Below the pieces are notes generated by a model. That model saw only the letters and a list, made by a program, of their open reading frames with translations. It was not told the origin of the DNA and made no database searches. A stretch of DNA of 64,000 bases, taken from Pectobacterium cacticida. Its GTDB lineage: Bacteria; Pseudomonadota; Gammaproteobacteria; Enterobacterales; Enterobacteriaceae. Below are positions 1 through 8,840 of the stretch, piece after piece. The first letter of the stretch is position 1. Each line of letters begins with the position of its first letter. The stretch lies in the NCBI RefSeq assembly GCF_036885195.1, contig NZ_CP133656.1, positions 3,906,001 through 3,970,000 of the forward strand, given 5' to 3'. The translations under genes and the position numbers were made by a program.

Positions 1-164
1 TTCAACTTTTGCCGAATTTTGCTTTTCAGCGGATGGAAGATAATCGCCAGCACGGCCGCCCATAAAATGGCGGAATAATACGGCGACAAGATGCCAAAGA
101 ATGCCAGCGTAACGGCTAACAAGATAAGGATAAAGAATCCCTTCGTAAGCGCTTTACTATTCAC
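1..164 (-). CDS. AI-2E family transporter, N-terminal part only
   Basis: The frame starts with GTG at 164, preceded by an AGGGGAA ribosome-binding sequence, and runs off the left edge after 54 codons. The visible peptide has a short polar start (MNSKALTKG), two closely spaced hydrophobic stretches around FFILILLAVTLAFFGIL and AILWAAVLAIIFHPL, then a basic turn (KSKIRQK). A Pro-containing first membrane hairpin followed by an A-x-x-A-I-x-F-x-P-L motif is typical of the AI-2E/PerM/YdiK exporter family of inner-membrane proteins of about 350 residues. Which family member it is cannot be told from this fragment. Confidence 0.65.
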   Translation of the reverse strand, partial: MNSKALTKGFFILILLAVTLAFFGILSPYYSAILWAAVLAIIFHPLKSKIRQKL

Positions 165-346
165 AACGATTTCCCCTTCGTTTAATCAGCCCTAGAAATA
201 TAGAACGAAGAGGGGTATTTGCAATAACGCAAAAAGCGCGGATCGCTGAATAAAGTGAAGAAATGACGCTCTGTTGACGGTAGACGGGGAATACGCGACG
301 GAAAGCGGCACATAAATAGCGCCTGCCGCCGCGCCATCTGCGGTTA

Positions 347-1504
347 TCAGCCAGCTAAGCGCTGCTGAGTGGCTTGCACCAGTGAGTCAGTGGTGATATC
401 CGCAATCGATTTAGCCCCGGTGAGCGTCATCGCCACGCGCATTTCTTTTTCGATCAGATCCAGCAGGTTAACCACGCCTGCCTCACCCGCGGCCGCCAGT
501 GCATAGACAAATGCCCGCCCGAGCAACACACTATCTGCGCCTAGCGCAAGCATCCGTACCACATCCAGGCCGGTGCGTATGCCGGAATCGACCAAAATGG
601 TGATATCGCCCTTCACCGCCTCAGCGATAGCGGGCAGCGCATGCGCTGTCGACAGTACACCATCCAACTGGCGACCACCGTGGTTGGAAACGACAATGCC
701 GTCTGCGCCAAACCTAACCGCGTCTTTGGCGTCTTCCGGGTCGAGGATACCTTTAATAATCATCGACCCTTTCCACATCTCACGGATCCACGCCAGATCC
801 TGCCAGGAAATAGAAGCATCAAAATTTTCCGCCAGCCAGCCGATGTAATTCTCCAGCGTTGTTGGCTTACCACGATAGGCGGACACGTTGCCTAAGTCGT
901 GCGGCTTACCATTCAGGCCGACATCCCATGCCCACTGTGGATGCACCATCGCCTGCAAAATACGGCGTACCGACGCATAAGGGCCGCTCATACCGGAATG
1001 AGCATCGCGATAGCGTGCCCCCGGCGTCGGCATATCCACGGTAAACACCAGCGTCTTAACCCCAGCCGCCTGTGCGCGTTCTAACACGTTGCGCATAAAG
1101 CCACGATCTTTTAATACATAGAGTTGGAACCACATCGGGCGGTCGATAGCCGGCGCGACTTCCTCTATCGGGCAAACCGACACCGTAGACAGCGTAAAGG
1201 GGATCCCCTTCCGCGCCGCGGCACGGGCAGCCTGCACCTCGCCGCGCCGGGCATACATCCCGGTCAGACCAACAGGCGCCAGCGCCACCGGCATCGCCAG
1301 TTTCTCACCAAACAGTGTCGTTTCCAGACTGAGGTCAGACATATTTTTCAGAATACGCTGGCGCAACGCGATATCGGCCAGATCGGCGGTATTGCGCCGG
1401 AGGGTGTGCTCGTTGTACGCCCCGCCGTCAATATAGTGGAAAAGAAATGGCGGCAGCTTACGCTGCGCCGCCGCCCGGTAGTCCGTTGAAGCTGAGATGA
1501 TCAT
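347..1504 (-). CDS. lldD: L-lactate dehydrogenase (FMN-dependent, membrane-associated)
   Basis: A 385-residue FMN-dependent alpha-hydroxy-acid dehydrogenase that oxidises L-lactate to pyruvate and passes electrons to the respiratory chain at the inner membrane. It matches E. coli LldD along its whole length: start MIISASTDYRAAAQRKLPPF, FMN/substrate region PVALAPVG, catalytic His-Arg region in SNHGGRQLDGV, and C-terminal FMN phosphate loop DSGIRTGLDVV. The ATG at 1504 was chosen over a longer in-frame extension because it matches the family N-terminus. It lies 87 bp downstream of aldA on the same strand, and no lldP permease or lldR regulator is present here. The pairing with aldA suggests that its substrate comes at least partly from lactaldehyde. 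Confidence 0.95.
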   Translation of the reverse strand: MIISASTDYRAAAQRKLPPFLFHYIDGGAYNEHTLRRNTADLADIALRQRILKNMSDLSLETTLFGEKLAMPVALAPVGLTGMYARRGEVQAARAAARKGIPFTLSTVSVCPIEEVAPAIDRPMWFQLYVLKDRGFMRNVLERAQAAGVKTLVFTVDMPTPGARYRDAHSGMSGPYASVRRILQAMVHPQWAWDVGLNGKPHDLGNVSAYRGKPTTLENYIGWLAENFDASISWQDLAWIREMWKGSMIIKGILDPEDAKDAVRFGADGIVVSNHGGRQLDGVLSTAHALPAIAEAVKGDITILVDSGIRTGLDVVRMLALGADSVLLGRAFVYALAAAGEAGVVNLLDLIEKEMRVAMTLTGAKSIADITTDSLVQATQQRLAG

Positions 1505-1591
1505 TGTCCTTTTCCATCCTTCTATTTGTATGTGCGACTGACGGTCGAACGAATGACCGCCAAATCGCATTGCCTTTTAGTCAAACTGCCT

Positions 1592-3031
1592 TTAGTGAAA
1601 TTGAAGATACGCCACATGTGTTTGCAGATATTCCTGCAAACCGTGTTTGCCATCGGCGCCGCCCACGCCAGATTTACGCCACCCGGCATGGAAGCCCTGC
1701 ATCGCCTCGAAGTTCTCACGGTTGATGTAGGTTTCACCGAACTTCAATCCTTTTAGCGCCTTCATCGCGGTATTAATATTTTGCGTATAGATCGACGATG
1801 TCAGGCCATAGTCGCTGTCATTCGCCATCGCGATCGCTTCATCCAGCGTGTCGAACGTCGCGACGGGCAGCACTGGCCCAAACACTTCCTCGTGCATAAT
1901 CGGCATGTCTTGCCTGACGTTCACCAGCAGCGTGGGCGGATAGAAATACCCCGTACCGCTGGTACGCTGACCGCCAAGCAGTACTTTGGCCCCCTGCGCG
2001 ACCGCCTTCGCCACTTTATCTTCGACACGCTGGCGCGCCGCTGCGCTAATCAGCGGCCCCATATCCAGTGCATCGTCTTCCGCCGTGTTACCAAAAGTTA
2101 CCTGCTCCATCGCGGCTTTGATCCGGGTGATAAAGTCGTCGTAAATCCCTTTTTGTACATAGACGCGCTCGGCACAGTTACAGACTTGCCCGCTATTGAT
2201 CACGCGGGAACTGACAATCGCTTTGACCGCCAGATCGAGATCGGCGTCGTCCATCACAATAGCCGGAGCCTTGCCGCCCAGTTCGAGTGACACTTTGGTA
2301 ATATTCTGCGCCGCTGCCGTCATGGTAGCGATCCCCGCCGCCACACTACCGGTCAGGCTGACCATACCAACTTTCGGGTTAGCCGCCAGCTCCTGCCCAA
2401 CCGTCGGGCCGTAACCGGTAACAATGTTGATCACGCCTTTCGGCAGGCCAATACGGTGGATGATTTCGGCGAAAATCACCGCATTATTGGGCGTAATCTC
2501 GCTTGGCTTAATCACGATGGTATTACCGGTGATCAGCGCCGGAGCCGCTTTACGCGCAATCAAAAAGAAGGGGAAGTTCCACGGCAAAATACCGGTCGTA
2601 ACGCCAATGGCTTTACGGAAGACGAAAATATTTTCATTCGGGCGGTCACTTTGAATGATTTCGCCTTCATAACGACGCGCCCATTCCGCCATATAGTCGA
2701 GGTAGTCTGCGGTGAAAAGCACCTCCGTGCGTGCTAAACCATACGTCTTACCACCTTCCGCAATAATAGTGTCAGTCAGTTCGGCTTCCCGCGCGCGAAT
2801 ACCATCAGCTATCTTGTGCAGCCAGATGCCTCGCTCAACGGCTGGCAGCGCCTCCCAACCTGGCTGCGCTGCTTCCGCCGCATCAATTGCACGCTTTGCA
2901 TCGTCAGTGGAACCTTCTGGGATTTGCGAAATAACCTGTTCCGTCGCCGGGTTAATGACATCGATCCACTTTCCGCTTCTGTTTTCAACAAATTCACCGT
3001 TGATGTACATCTTTTTCTGTAGGGTGTTCAT
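1592..3031 (-). CDS. aldA: Lactaldehyde/glycolaldehyde dehydrogenase
   Basis: A 479-residue NAD-dependent aldehyde dehydrogenase, the same length as E. coli AldA and similar throughout. It oxidises L-lactaldehyde, a product of fucose and rhamnose catabolism, to L-lactate. Visible family motifs are the cofactor region GVTTGILPWNFPFF, the Glu-containing LELGGKAP, the nucleophilic Cys in NSGQVCNCAERV and the C-terminal signature GGADGKHGLQEYLQT. ATG 3031 is preferred over ATG 3046 because a GGAG lies about 10 nt upstream and it restores the family length. lldD follows directly on the same strand, so lactaldehyde to lactate to pyruvate can run from one transcript. Confidence 0.93.
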   Translation of the reverse strand: MNTLQKKMYINGEFVENRSGKWIDVINPATEQVISQIPEGSTDDAKRAIDAAEAAQPGWEALPAVERGIWLHKIADGIRAREAELTDTIIAEGGKTYGLARTEVLFTADYLDYMAEWARRYEGEIIQSDRPNENIFVFRKAIGVTTGILPWNFPFFLIARKAAPALITGNTIVIKPSEITPNNAVIFAEIIHRIGLPKGVINIVTGYGPTVGQELAANPKVGMVSLTGSVAAGIATMTAAAQNITKVSLELGGKAPAIVMDDADLDLAVKAIVSSRVINSGQVCNCAERVYVQKGIYDDFITRIKAAMEQVTFGNTAEDDALDMGPLISAAARQRVEDKVAKAVAQGAKVLLGGQRTSGTGYFYPPTLLVNVRQDMPIMHEEVFGPVLPVATFDTLDEAIAMANDSDYGLTSSIYTQNINTAMKALKGLKFGETYINRENFEAMQGFHAGWRKSGVGGADGKHGLQEYLQTHVAYLQFH

Positions 3032-3639
3032 GGCAGGCGTCTCCATAGATAAACGAATTGTTAAAAAAACACGTCTTTTTTGTGAATTTTACCATGCTGT
3101 GCGATCTGCGCCGCATTTACCTTTTCATGATTGCCAATTCAGTCTAGCAAATGGCAAAAAAATCATACTGAGGACATTGGATGTAACAGTTTTGCAAAAT
3201 ATTGCTGAACAGTGGGAAGATGCAATCGGTATGGGGTATTGAAAAAGCGTAGGATGCTGGGGGAAGGCACGATAGACAAGGCCGGGGGGCCACGACAGGT
3301 GAATCCATTATCCTGATACGAGGATCGCCACTGGAAACAAATCGGCCTGCAACATTGCGCAGGCCGTAAAGGAGATAAATATTATTATGCTATTGATAAT
3401 AGTCGTTTAATTAGCATTCCCTGGTGTTAGCTAATCATCACGTTTACTCAAGCGCTGGCTTATTTTCTTGCTTTACGCTCTTAATGTTGTCAAGTGATTG
3501 TATGTTTTTTCAGCCCAGATAAAAGCTATACTAAGGTATAGTTATTACTATCGATATAGGTTCCTATAGATATGCTTACAGTGATAGGTATATACTTTTT
3601 CCATTACAGGACGTTGAATTTTTAGGCTGAGGTTATGAG
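3032..3639. other. Intergenic region upstream of aldA and expR
   Basis: This 608-bp non-coding stretch separates divergent aldA and expR. Near aldA it is AT-rich and should hold the aldA promoter. A strong hairpin lies at 3343-3366 (arms CGGCCTGC and GCAGGCCG, 8-nt loop) without a clear U-tract on either strand. The 115 bp before expR are AT-rich and carry several short inverted repeats, listed separately. I found no convincing ORF or tRNA. A small RNA cannot be excluded. Confidence 0.5.
3526..3568. promoter_or_regulatory. Nested inverted repeats upstream of expR (candidate operator)
   Basis: Three short dyads lie 70-115 bp before the expR start. They are CTATAC-TAAG-GTATAG at 3526-3541, ATAGT-TATT-ACTAT overlapping its right arm at about 3538-3551, and TATAGG-TT-CCTATA at 3555-3568. 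Clustered dyads in front of a LuxR-type gene are what an autoregulatory or partner-regulator site would look like. They do not match the lux-box consensus I remember, so the binding protein is unassigned. Confidence 0.4.
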
Positions 3640-4371
3640 ATGTCGCAATTATTTTCCAACAATGAAACTATAAGCAGGATAATAAAAAATAGATTTGATA
3701 CTGAATTAAGCCGCTACGGCGACATAAAATACTCCTATATGGTATTAAACAAAAAGAAGCCCACAGAGATACTTATCATCTCTAATCATCATGACAAGTG
3801 GCGAGAAATATACCGTGCCAATAACTATCAGCACATTGATCCTGTTGTCATTGCCGCGCTCAATAAAATAACCCCGTTCCCTTGGAATGAAGATTTACTG
3901 ATCAGCTCAAAACTGAAAATGTCAAAGATATTCAGTTTATCGAGAGAACATAACATTACCAATGGTTATACCTTTGTTCTCCATGATCACACTAATAATT
4001 TAGTGATGTTATCTATTATGATAGATGAGTCTAATGTAATTAATATCGACGAAGTTATAGAAAGTAATAAAGACAAATTACAAATGATGCTAATGAATAT
4101 TCATGCTGAAACCATCTCTCTGCATAGAGAGATGGTAAAGAACAAAGAAGACGAAAGATCGAACAATAAAGATATATTTTCTCAACGGGAAAACGAAATC
4201 CTCTACTGGGCCAGCATGGGAAAAACTTATCAAGAAATAGGGCTAATCTTAGGAATTAAAACAGGTACTGTTAAATTCCATATTGGTAATGTTGTAAAGA
4301 AACTTGGAGTGTTAAACGCCAAACATGCAATTAGGCTTGGCATTGAATTACAACTTATAAGACCGATTTAA
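3640..4371 (+). CDS. expR: LuxR-family quorum-sensing regulator ExpR
   Basis: A 243-residue LuxR-type transcription factor that senses N-acyl-homoserine lactones. Residues about 15-165 form the autoinducer-binding domain (WREIYRANNYQHIDPVV, FPWNEDLL), and residues about 175-240 form the GerE/LuxR helix-turn-helix (SQRENEILYWASMGKTYQEI, then TGTVKFHIGNVVKKLGV). The sequence closely resembles Pectobacterium ExpR, which typically acts on rsmA and virulence genes in the absence of AHL. A GAGG lies 8 nt before the ATG. The last 17 bp overlap the 3' end of expI, which is read convergently; this arrangement is characteristic of the genus. The coding sequence is visibly AT-rich compared with the neighbouring housekeeping genes. 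Confidence 0.94.
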   Translation: MSQLFSNNETISRIIKNRFDTELSRYGDIKYSYMVLNKKKPTEILIISNHHDKWREIYRANNYQHIDPVVIAALNKITPFPWNEDLLISSKLKMSKIFSLSREHNITNGYTFVLHDHTNNLVMLSIMIDESNVINIDEVIESNKDKLQMMLMNIHAETISLHREMVKNKEDERSNNKDIFSQRENEILYWASMGKTYQEIGLILGIKTGTVKFHIGNVVKKLGVLNAKHAIRLGIELQLIRPI

Positions 4372-5008
4372 TCACAGGTTCGAAAGATAGTGGCCACTTT
4401 CGCAAGTTACTTTCTACAAATTCTTGTTTATGATTTATACGATGGATTAGTGTATCCTGGCTTTCTTTGTCGACAGGTAGATGCAATAGATAAATTTTTT
4501 CTTGTTTTTCTGACAGTCCCTGCTCGGCAATAGAAATTTTCCAGCCAGAACGTTTCAATATGGTAAACATGGGATGACTGACAATCGTGTAAACGCCATC
4601 ATAACCTTTACTTCTTGAATAATTGACCGTCGCTAGAAAAAACATCATACTTATGGGATAAGAATTTCCTAGAATAGTTTTAGATCGTGCTTTATCAACA
4701 AAAAAACGACTTGACTCAATATAATTTCCCTCAGGGATATCAATTCTATTAAAATAGGAAAAAAACGTACCTGTAATCATATTAGGGAATCTTGTTTCGA
4801 TTAATCGAGAGCTACAGATCACCTTGTTATCTTCGACACCAAAAAGATAGGTTGCGTTCTCATTATCATACTGATCAAACTCCATCCCGTTAGTACACTG
4901 TACTGCCCAATCAAGTCTATCTTTAAACGTCTCTTTCCTTAGGGTAAATAGCTCTTGTGATTTTTTTTCTGACAATTGAGCGTAACTTACATCGAATATT
5001 TCTAACAT
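4355..5008 (-). CDS. expI: Acyl-homoserine-lactone synthase ExpI/CarI
   Basis: A 217-residue LuxI-family enzyme making N-(3-oxoacyl)-L-homoserine lactone from S-adenosylmethionine and acyl-ACP. Family landmarks are the N-terminal Arg/Phe/Trp region (LRKETFKDRLDW), the Asp/Glu region MEFDQYDNENATYLFG, the SRFFVDKAR block and the later TIVSHPMFTILKRSGW. ATG 5008 was chosen over an upstream ATG at 5035 because a perfect GGAGG precedes it and it gives the usual LuxI length. It overlaps the 3' end of expR by 17 bp in convergent orientation. Like expR it is AT-rich. Its product controls cell-wall-degrading exoenzymes in this genus (established knowledge). Confidence 0.95.
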   Translation of the reverse strand: MLEIFDVSYAQLSEKKSQELFTLRKETFKDRLDWAVQCTNGMEFDQYDNENATYLFGVEDNKVICSSRLIETRFPNMITGTFFSYFNRIDIPEGNYIESSRFFVDKARSKTILGNSYPISMMFFLATVNYSRSKGYDGVYTIVSHPMFTILKRSGWKISIAEQGLSEKQEKIYLLHLPVDKESQDTLIHRINHKQEFVESNLRKWPLSFEPVIKSVL

Positions 5009-5220
5009 TTTTCCTCCATTAAAAATCTTTATCAAGACATCACAAAAACAGATACATCATCCACTACATCTTTTCGCCCTTGAGTAACACTATCAGCGTA
5101 TTGTTGTTGTATTCTGTCGCTTTCTACGACCGTTGTACAGATGCAAACTACACTGTCAGCAAGAGTTCATATGCCAGGGAATATCGCAGGTAAATCATTC
5201 CCGATGGGTTACGTGACATA

Positions 5221-5252
5221 TAAAAAATCCGGAAGCGCGAACGGTTCCGGAT
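5221..5252 (-). terminator. Rho-independent terminator of argG
   Basis: Read on the minus strand there is an 8-bp stem, ATCCGGAA (5252-5245) paired with TTCCGGAT (5234-5227), with a 10-nt loop, followed directly by a run of T residues (5226-5221). It lies 22 bp after the argG stop codon. Confidence 0.85.
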
Positions 5253-5274
5253 GACTTTATTACTTGGTTGGGTA

Positions 5275-6621
5275 TTATTTCTCTGCTTTATCCTGTAGCT
5301 GACCAACCTGCGGTAAACCCGTGCTGGCGGAGGAAGACAGTAAACCCGTTTCAACATAGCTAAACAGTTTTTCGCGCGTGTCGGTGATATCCAGATTGCG
5401 CATGGTCAATTGACCAATACGGTCATCTGGCGAGAAGACAGAATCGCCTTTCTCCATGGTCAGACGCTCCGGTTTGTAGGTCAGATTGTCAGACACGGTA
5501 TTCATGATCGAATAATCATTGCCACGCCGTAATTCTAATGTCACCTCACCGGTGATAGCACTGGCGATCCAGCGCTGTGACGCATCACGTAGCATCAGCG
5601 CCTGGGAATCAAACCAGCGTCCCTGATACAGGAAACGACCCAATTGGCGACCATTCGCATGGTATTGCTCAATGGTATCCTCATTGTGGATACCCGTTAC
5701 CAGGCGCTCATAGGCAATATGCAGCAATGCCATACCCGGCGCCTCATAAATGCCACGACTTTTCGCTTCGATAATACGGTTTTCGATCTGATCGCTCATA
5801 CCCAGCCCGTGACGGCCGCCAATGCGATTCGCTTCCAGCATTAGCTCGACATCATCGGTAAAGGTCTTGCCATTCAGCGCAACCGGGTAGCCGCGCTCAA
5901 AACGGATGGTCACCTCTTCGGCAGGAACGCTAACGTTTTCGTCCCAAAACTTCACCCCCATAATAGGGTTAACGATTTTGATGCTGGAATTCAGAAATTC
6001 CAAATCCTTCGCTTCATGCGTCGCGCCCAAAATATTGGAATCAGTAGAATAGGCTTTCTCGGCAGACATTTTATAACCGAACCCGGCCTGCGCCATGAAT
6101 TCGGACATTTCCTGACGGCCGCCCAATTCATCAATAAAATCGGTATCCAGCCACGGCTTGTAAATCTTTAATTCAGCATTGGTCAGCAGGCCGTAGCGAT
6201 AGAAACGCTCAATATCGTTGCCTTTGTAAGTACTCCCATCGCCCCAGATGTTCACACCATCTTCTTTCATCGCTGCAACCAGCATCGTCCCGGTAACCGC
6301 GCGGCCTAGCGGCGTGGTGTTGAAATAGGTCACGCCCGCCGTGGTATTGTGAAAGGCGCCGCACTGGATCGCCGCGATACCTTCAGCCACGAGTTGCTTA
6401 CGGCAATCAATCAGGCGAGCGTTCTCCGCGCCATATTCCATAGCCCGACGCGGGATTTCTTCGTAGTCATCTTCATCTGGCTGACCCAGATTCGCGGTAT
6501 AAGCATAAGGTACCGCGCCCTTTTGACGCATCCAAAGCAGCGCGGCGCTGGTATCCAGCCCCCCGGAAAATGCAATACCAATACGTTGACCAACCGGAAG
6601 GTGCTTGAGAATCGTTGTCAT
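5275..6621 (-). CDS. argG: Argininosuccinate synthase
   Basis: A 448-residue enzyme joining citrulline and aspartate with ATP hydrolysis to argininosuccinate, the penultimate step of arginine synthesis in the cytoplasm. The N-type ATP pyrophosphatase loop is visible near residue 18 (AFSGGLDTSAAL). The length and the STYKGNDIERFYRYG block match the long E. coli-type ArgG rather than the roughly 400-residue type. Expression is probably repressed by ArgR, since two adjacent ARG boxes lie about 150 bp upstream. A good terminator follows the stop codon. Confidence 0.96.
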   Translation of the reverse strand: MTTILKHLPVGQRIGIAFSGGLDTSAALLWMRQKGAVPYAYTANLGQPDEDDYEEIPRRAMEYGAENARLIDCRKQLVAEGIAAIQCGAFHNTTAGVTYFNTTPLGRAVTGTMLVAAMKEDGVNIWGDGSTYKGNDIERFYRYGLLTNAELKIYKPWLDTDFIDELGGRQEMSEFMAQAGFGYKMSAEKAYSTDSNILGATHEAKDLEFLNSSIKIVNPIMGVKFWDENVSVPAEEVTIRFERGYPVALNGKTFTDDVELMLEANRIGGRHGLGMSDQIENRIIEAKSRGIYEAPGMALLHIAYERLVTGIHNEDTIEQYHANGRQLGRFLYQGRWFDSQALMLRDASQRWIASAITGEVTLELRRGNDYSIMNTVSDNLTYKPERLTMEKGDSVFSPDDRIGQLTMRNLDITDTREKLFSYVETGLLSSSASTGLPQVGQLQDKAEK

Positions 6622-6766
6622 AAATGTAATCCCTGCTCGAAAGATCTATGGATAGGAGCGTCGTCGCTCACACCATTATGTTACGCCATATATTAATGAA
6701 CGTCCGTGACCCGTGCATCTCTCATGGCAAGCGTACCGATCAGTGACCACTCATCAACACGCTCAT

Positions 6767-6805
6767 AATGAATATTTATGCAAAATAAATGAGTGATAAT
6801 TTAAA
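6767..6805 (-). promoter_or_regulatory. Tandem ARG boxes (ArgR operator) upstream of argG
   Basis: Two 18-bp imperfect palindromes match the ArgR consensus (TGAAT, four A/T, ATTCA core). Box 1 at 6767-6784 has core TGAAT-ATTT-ATGCA. Box 2 at 6788-6805 has core TGAGT-GATA-ATTTA. They are separated by exactly 3 bp, the spacing of double ARG boxes in E. coli arginine operators. The argG start is at 6621. The rest of the 6622-7033 gap holds the two divergent promoters, with nothing else recognised. Confidence 0.75.
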
Positions 6806-7033
6806 CATCTTTTTAGCGGTACAGGAAGAGAAGAGACAGGCTTTCGTGTAAAAAAATGCATAGCTGGTTCACAGCCAAGCCGACGATTATAGCGCTATCT
6901 TCTTCTTAAGCTAAACAGTAAACATCGTTTACGCGACCCGCTCGACATTAATAAAACATCGTTTCATTTTTATGTTATTTCTTTGCTATTGTTCTACCGT
7001 TAATGTTTTTCCTTGCCTATCGTTGGAGATGCT

Positions 7034-7609
7034 ATGTCTAAGAAAGTCGCCGTTCTGCTGGCTCCCGGATTTGAAGAAGCAGAAGCGATTATGGTGATTG
7101 ATGTACTGCACCGTATGAAGATAGAAGTCACCATGTTGTCCTGCCATGACAGACTGGAACTGAGTAGTTATCACCATATTCGACTGTTTGCCGATGCTCT
7201 TCTGGAAAGAAATCAAAACACATTATTTGATGCCGTGGTCATCCCCGGCGGCCCACAGGGCACGGTAAATCTGGCCGCAAACCCGATGGTTGTCGAGTTT
7301 ATCCGCCGCCATGACGAGGCGGGGAAACTCATCTGTCCACTGTGCTCCGCCGCCGCCCGCGTTCTGGGGGGAAACAAACTGCTAAAAGGCCGCCGTTATG
7401 TCTGCTCCGGCGATTTATGGCAGGACGTAACCGATGGTGTTTATGTCAATGAGAAGGTCGTAGAAGATGGCAATTTGATCAGCGGTAAAGGGCTGGGCGT
7501 GTCATTCGATTTTGCCTTTACCATTGCCACTCGTTTGACTGGCGATAAAGAGAATGCCAATTTCCAGGTTGAGCACATCGACTACGATTACTGGCGCGTG
7601 CCGACATAA
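7034..7609 (+). CDS. DJ-1/PfpI (ThiJ) family protein
   Basis: A 191-residue single-domain protein of the DJ-1/PfpI superfamily. It has the conserved Glu near the N-terminus (LAPGFEEAEAI), the VVIPGGPQG turn and a nucleophile-elbow Cys in ICPLCSAAARVLGG, corresponding to the redox-active Cys of DJ-1/YajL. The start ATG at 7034 has GGAG upstream and removes seven residues of a longer frame. Members act as deglycases, chaperones or redox sensors, but the sequence does not show which. It stands alone between argG and wecH, divergent from argG. Confidence 0.8.
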   Translation: MSKKVAVLLAPGFEEAEAIMVIDVLHRMKIEVTMLSCHDRLELSSYHHIRLFADALLERNQNTLFDAVVIPGGPQGTVNLAANPMVVEFIRRHDEAGKLICPLCSAAARVLGGNKLLKGRRYVCSGDLWQDVTDGVYVNEKVVEDGNLISGKGLGVSFDFAFTIATRLTGDKENANFQVEHIDYDYWRVPT

Positions 7610-7752
7610 CCACGGACCAGCGCCAACATGGTAACAACCGCAATGGCTAGCGCGTCTGCCCACGCCTGTCTGGGTGGGTGGCCAACCGTCCTATTCGCGC
7701 ATTTCACCGCTCGTTAGTGAGATTGCTATCAGCACGCTACGCAGCGAATCCA

Positions 7753-8745
7753 TCAACTCACCCAGCGCCGCGTATCGATTTTCTGCAACGCCATCGAAAG
7801 CAGCAAGCTGGTCGCCAGCGCGATGGCAAAAATAAAAAATAGGCTTAGAACCGGATGATCTGGCGGCATCACCTCATGCGTACGCAGAAAGTGGACGATC
7901 GGCGCATGGAACCCATAGATCGCCAGAGAATGACGTGAAATGGCGGCAAAACCGGGCAAAACCCGCTGGCTAAAGTAATGTTTGAACACCAACAAGAGGC
8001 TGACCGCCGCCAGAAACACCAATGGCCCGCTGTAAAGGTAAAACGTCTGGGTAAACGCATCATTCAATAATGTTTGCCGCTTCGTCCCTAGTGCGATCAG
8101 TGCGACACAGACGAAAAAGAAGGGGGTGGCGCCATAGGCGACTTTCTTCGGTATAACCAGCTGACCTAACGCTCGCCCCAGTACGGCATAAAGTATGTAG
8201 TAAAATGTATCGCCATAAATATAGAGATTCACCGGTAATAACGTCACTCCCCCGAATTCCACCTGCCCCATATTCGGATTGGCGATAACACCCAGCAAGA
8301 CGATCAAAATCGCAACATATTTGCCCGATACCGGCTTGATGGTCATCAGGGGAGAGAGCAGGTAAATCACCATAAGCGCGTAGAAAAACCACAAATGATA
8401 AAAGATCGGCTTTTGCAGCGCGTCGCGCAGTGCATTCAGGCCGTTAATCGGCGTGAGCGTCGCAATATAGATCAGCGCAACCACACTGTAAAAAAACACA
8501 CAGGCACCAATACGCAAAAAATGTTTCTTCCGCGCACGGCGTTCACCAAAGAATAAATAACCAGAGATCATAAAAAACAGCGGCACACAGGCGCGCGATG
8601 CCGCGTTCAGAATATTCGCTACCTCCCAGGCTACATCGCCCGGCACACCGCCCGCCGTAATCGTGTAAGTTGTACTGTGAATCAGGACAACCATTATGCA
8701 GGCCAACGCCCGTAGGTTATCAATCCAACCAATCTTCTCCGCCAT
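7753..8745 (-). CDS. wecH: Acyltransferase family 3 membrane protein (WecH, O-acetyltransferase)
   Basis: A 330-residue polytopic inner-membrane protein with about ten hydrophobic segments. The acyltransferase-3 hallmark is at the N-terminus: IGWIDNLRALACIMVVLIHST, with the Arg and the catalytic-type His, then SRACVPLFFMISGYLFFGE. It aligns along its length with E. coli WecH (YiaH), which O-acetylates enterobacterial common antigen. ATG 8745 is chosen because GAGG precedes it at normal spacing. It is divergent from fdhD with about 95 bp between the starts. Confidence 0.88.
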   Translation of the reverse strand: MAEKIGWIDNLRALACIMVVLIHSTTYTITAGGVPGDVAWEVANILNAASRACVPLFFMISGYLFFGERRARKKHFLRIGACVFFYSVVALIYIATLTPINGLNALRDALQKPIFYHLWFFYALMVIYLLSPLMTIKPVSGKYVAILIVLLGVIANPNMGQVEFGGVTLLPVNLYIYGDTFYYILYAVLGRALGQLVIPKKVAYGATPFFFVCVALIALGTKRQTLLNDAFTQTFYLYSGPLVFLAAVSLLLVFKHYFSQRVLPGFAAISRHSLAIYGFHAPIVHFLRTHEVMPPDHPVLSLFFIFAIALATSLLLSMALQKIDTRRWVS

Positions 8746-8840
8746 GCACAACCTCTTCTCACCAGAAAAATTCGCATCCCTTTTACGGCGATGAAATAAT
8801 ACTGTTACTTTCTCAGATCGTTAACATACAGGTATTTCAG

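Noticed and set aside
3526..3568. Canonical lux box
   Set aside because: The dyads have short arms and do not match the 20-bp lux/esa box consensus I remember, so they are listed only as candidate operators.
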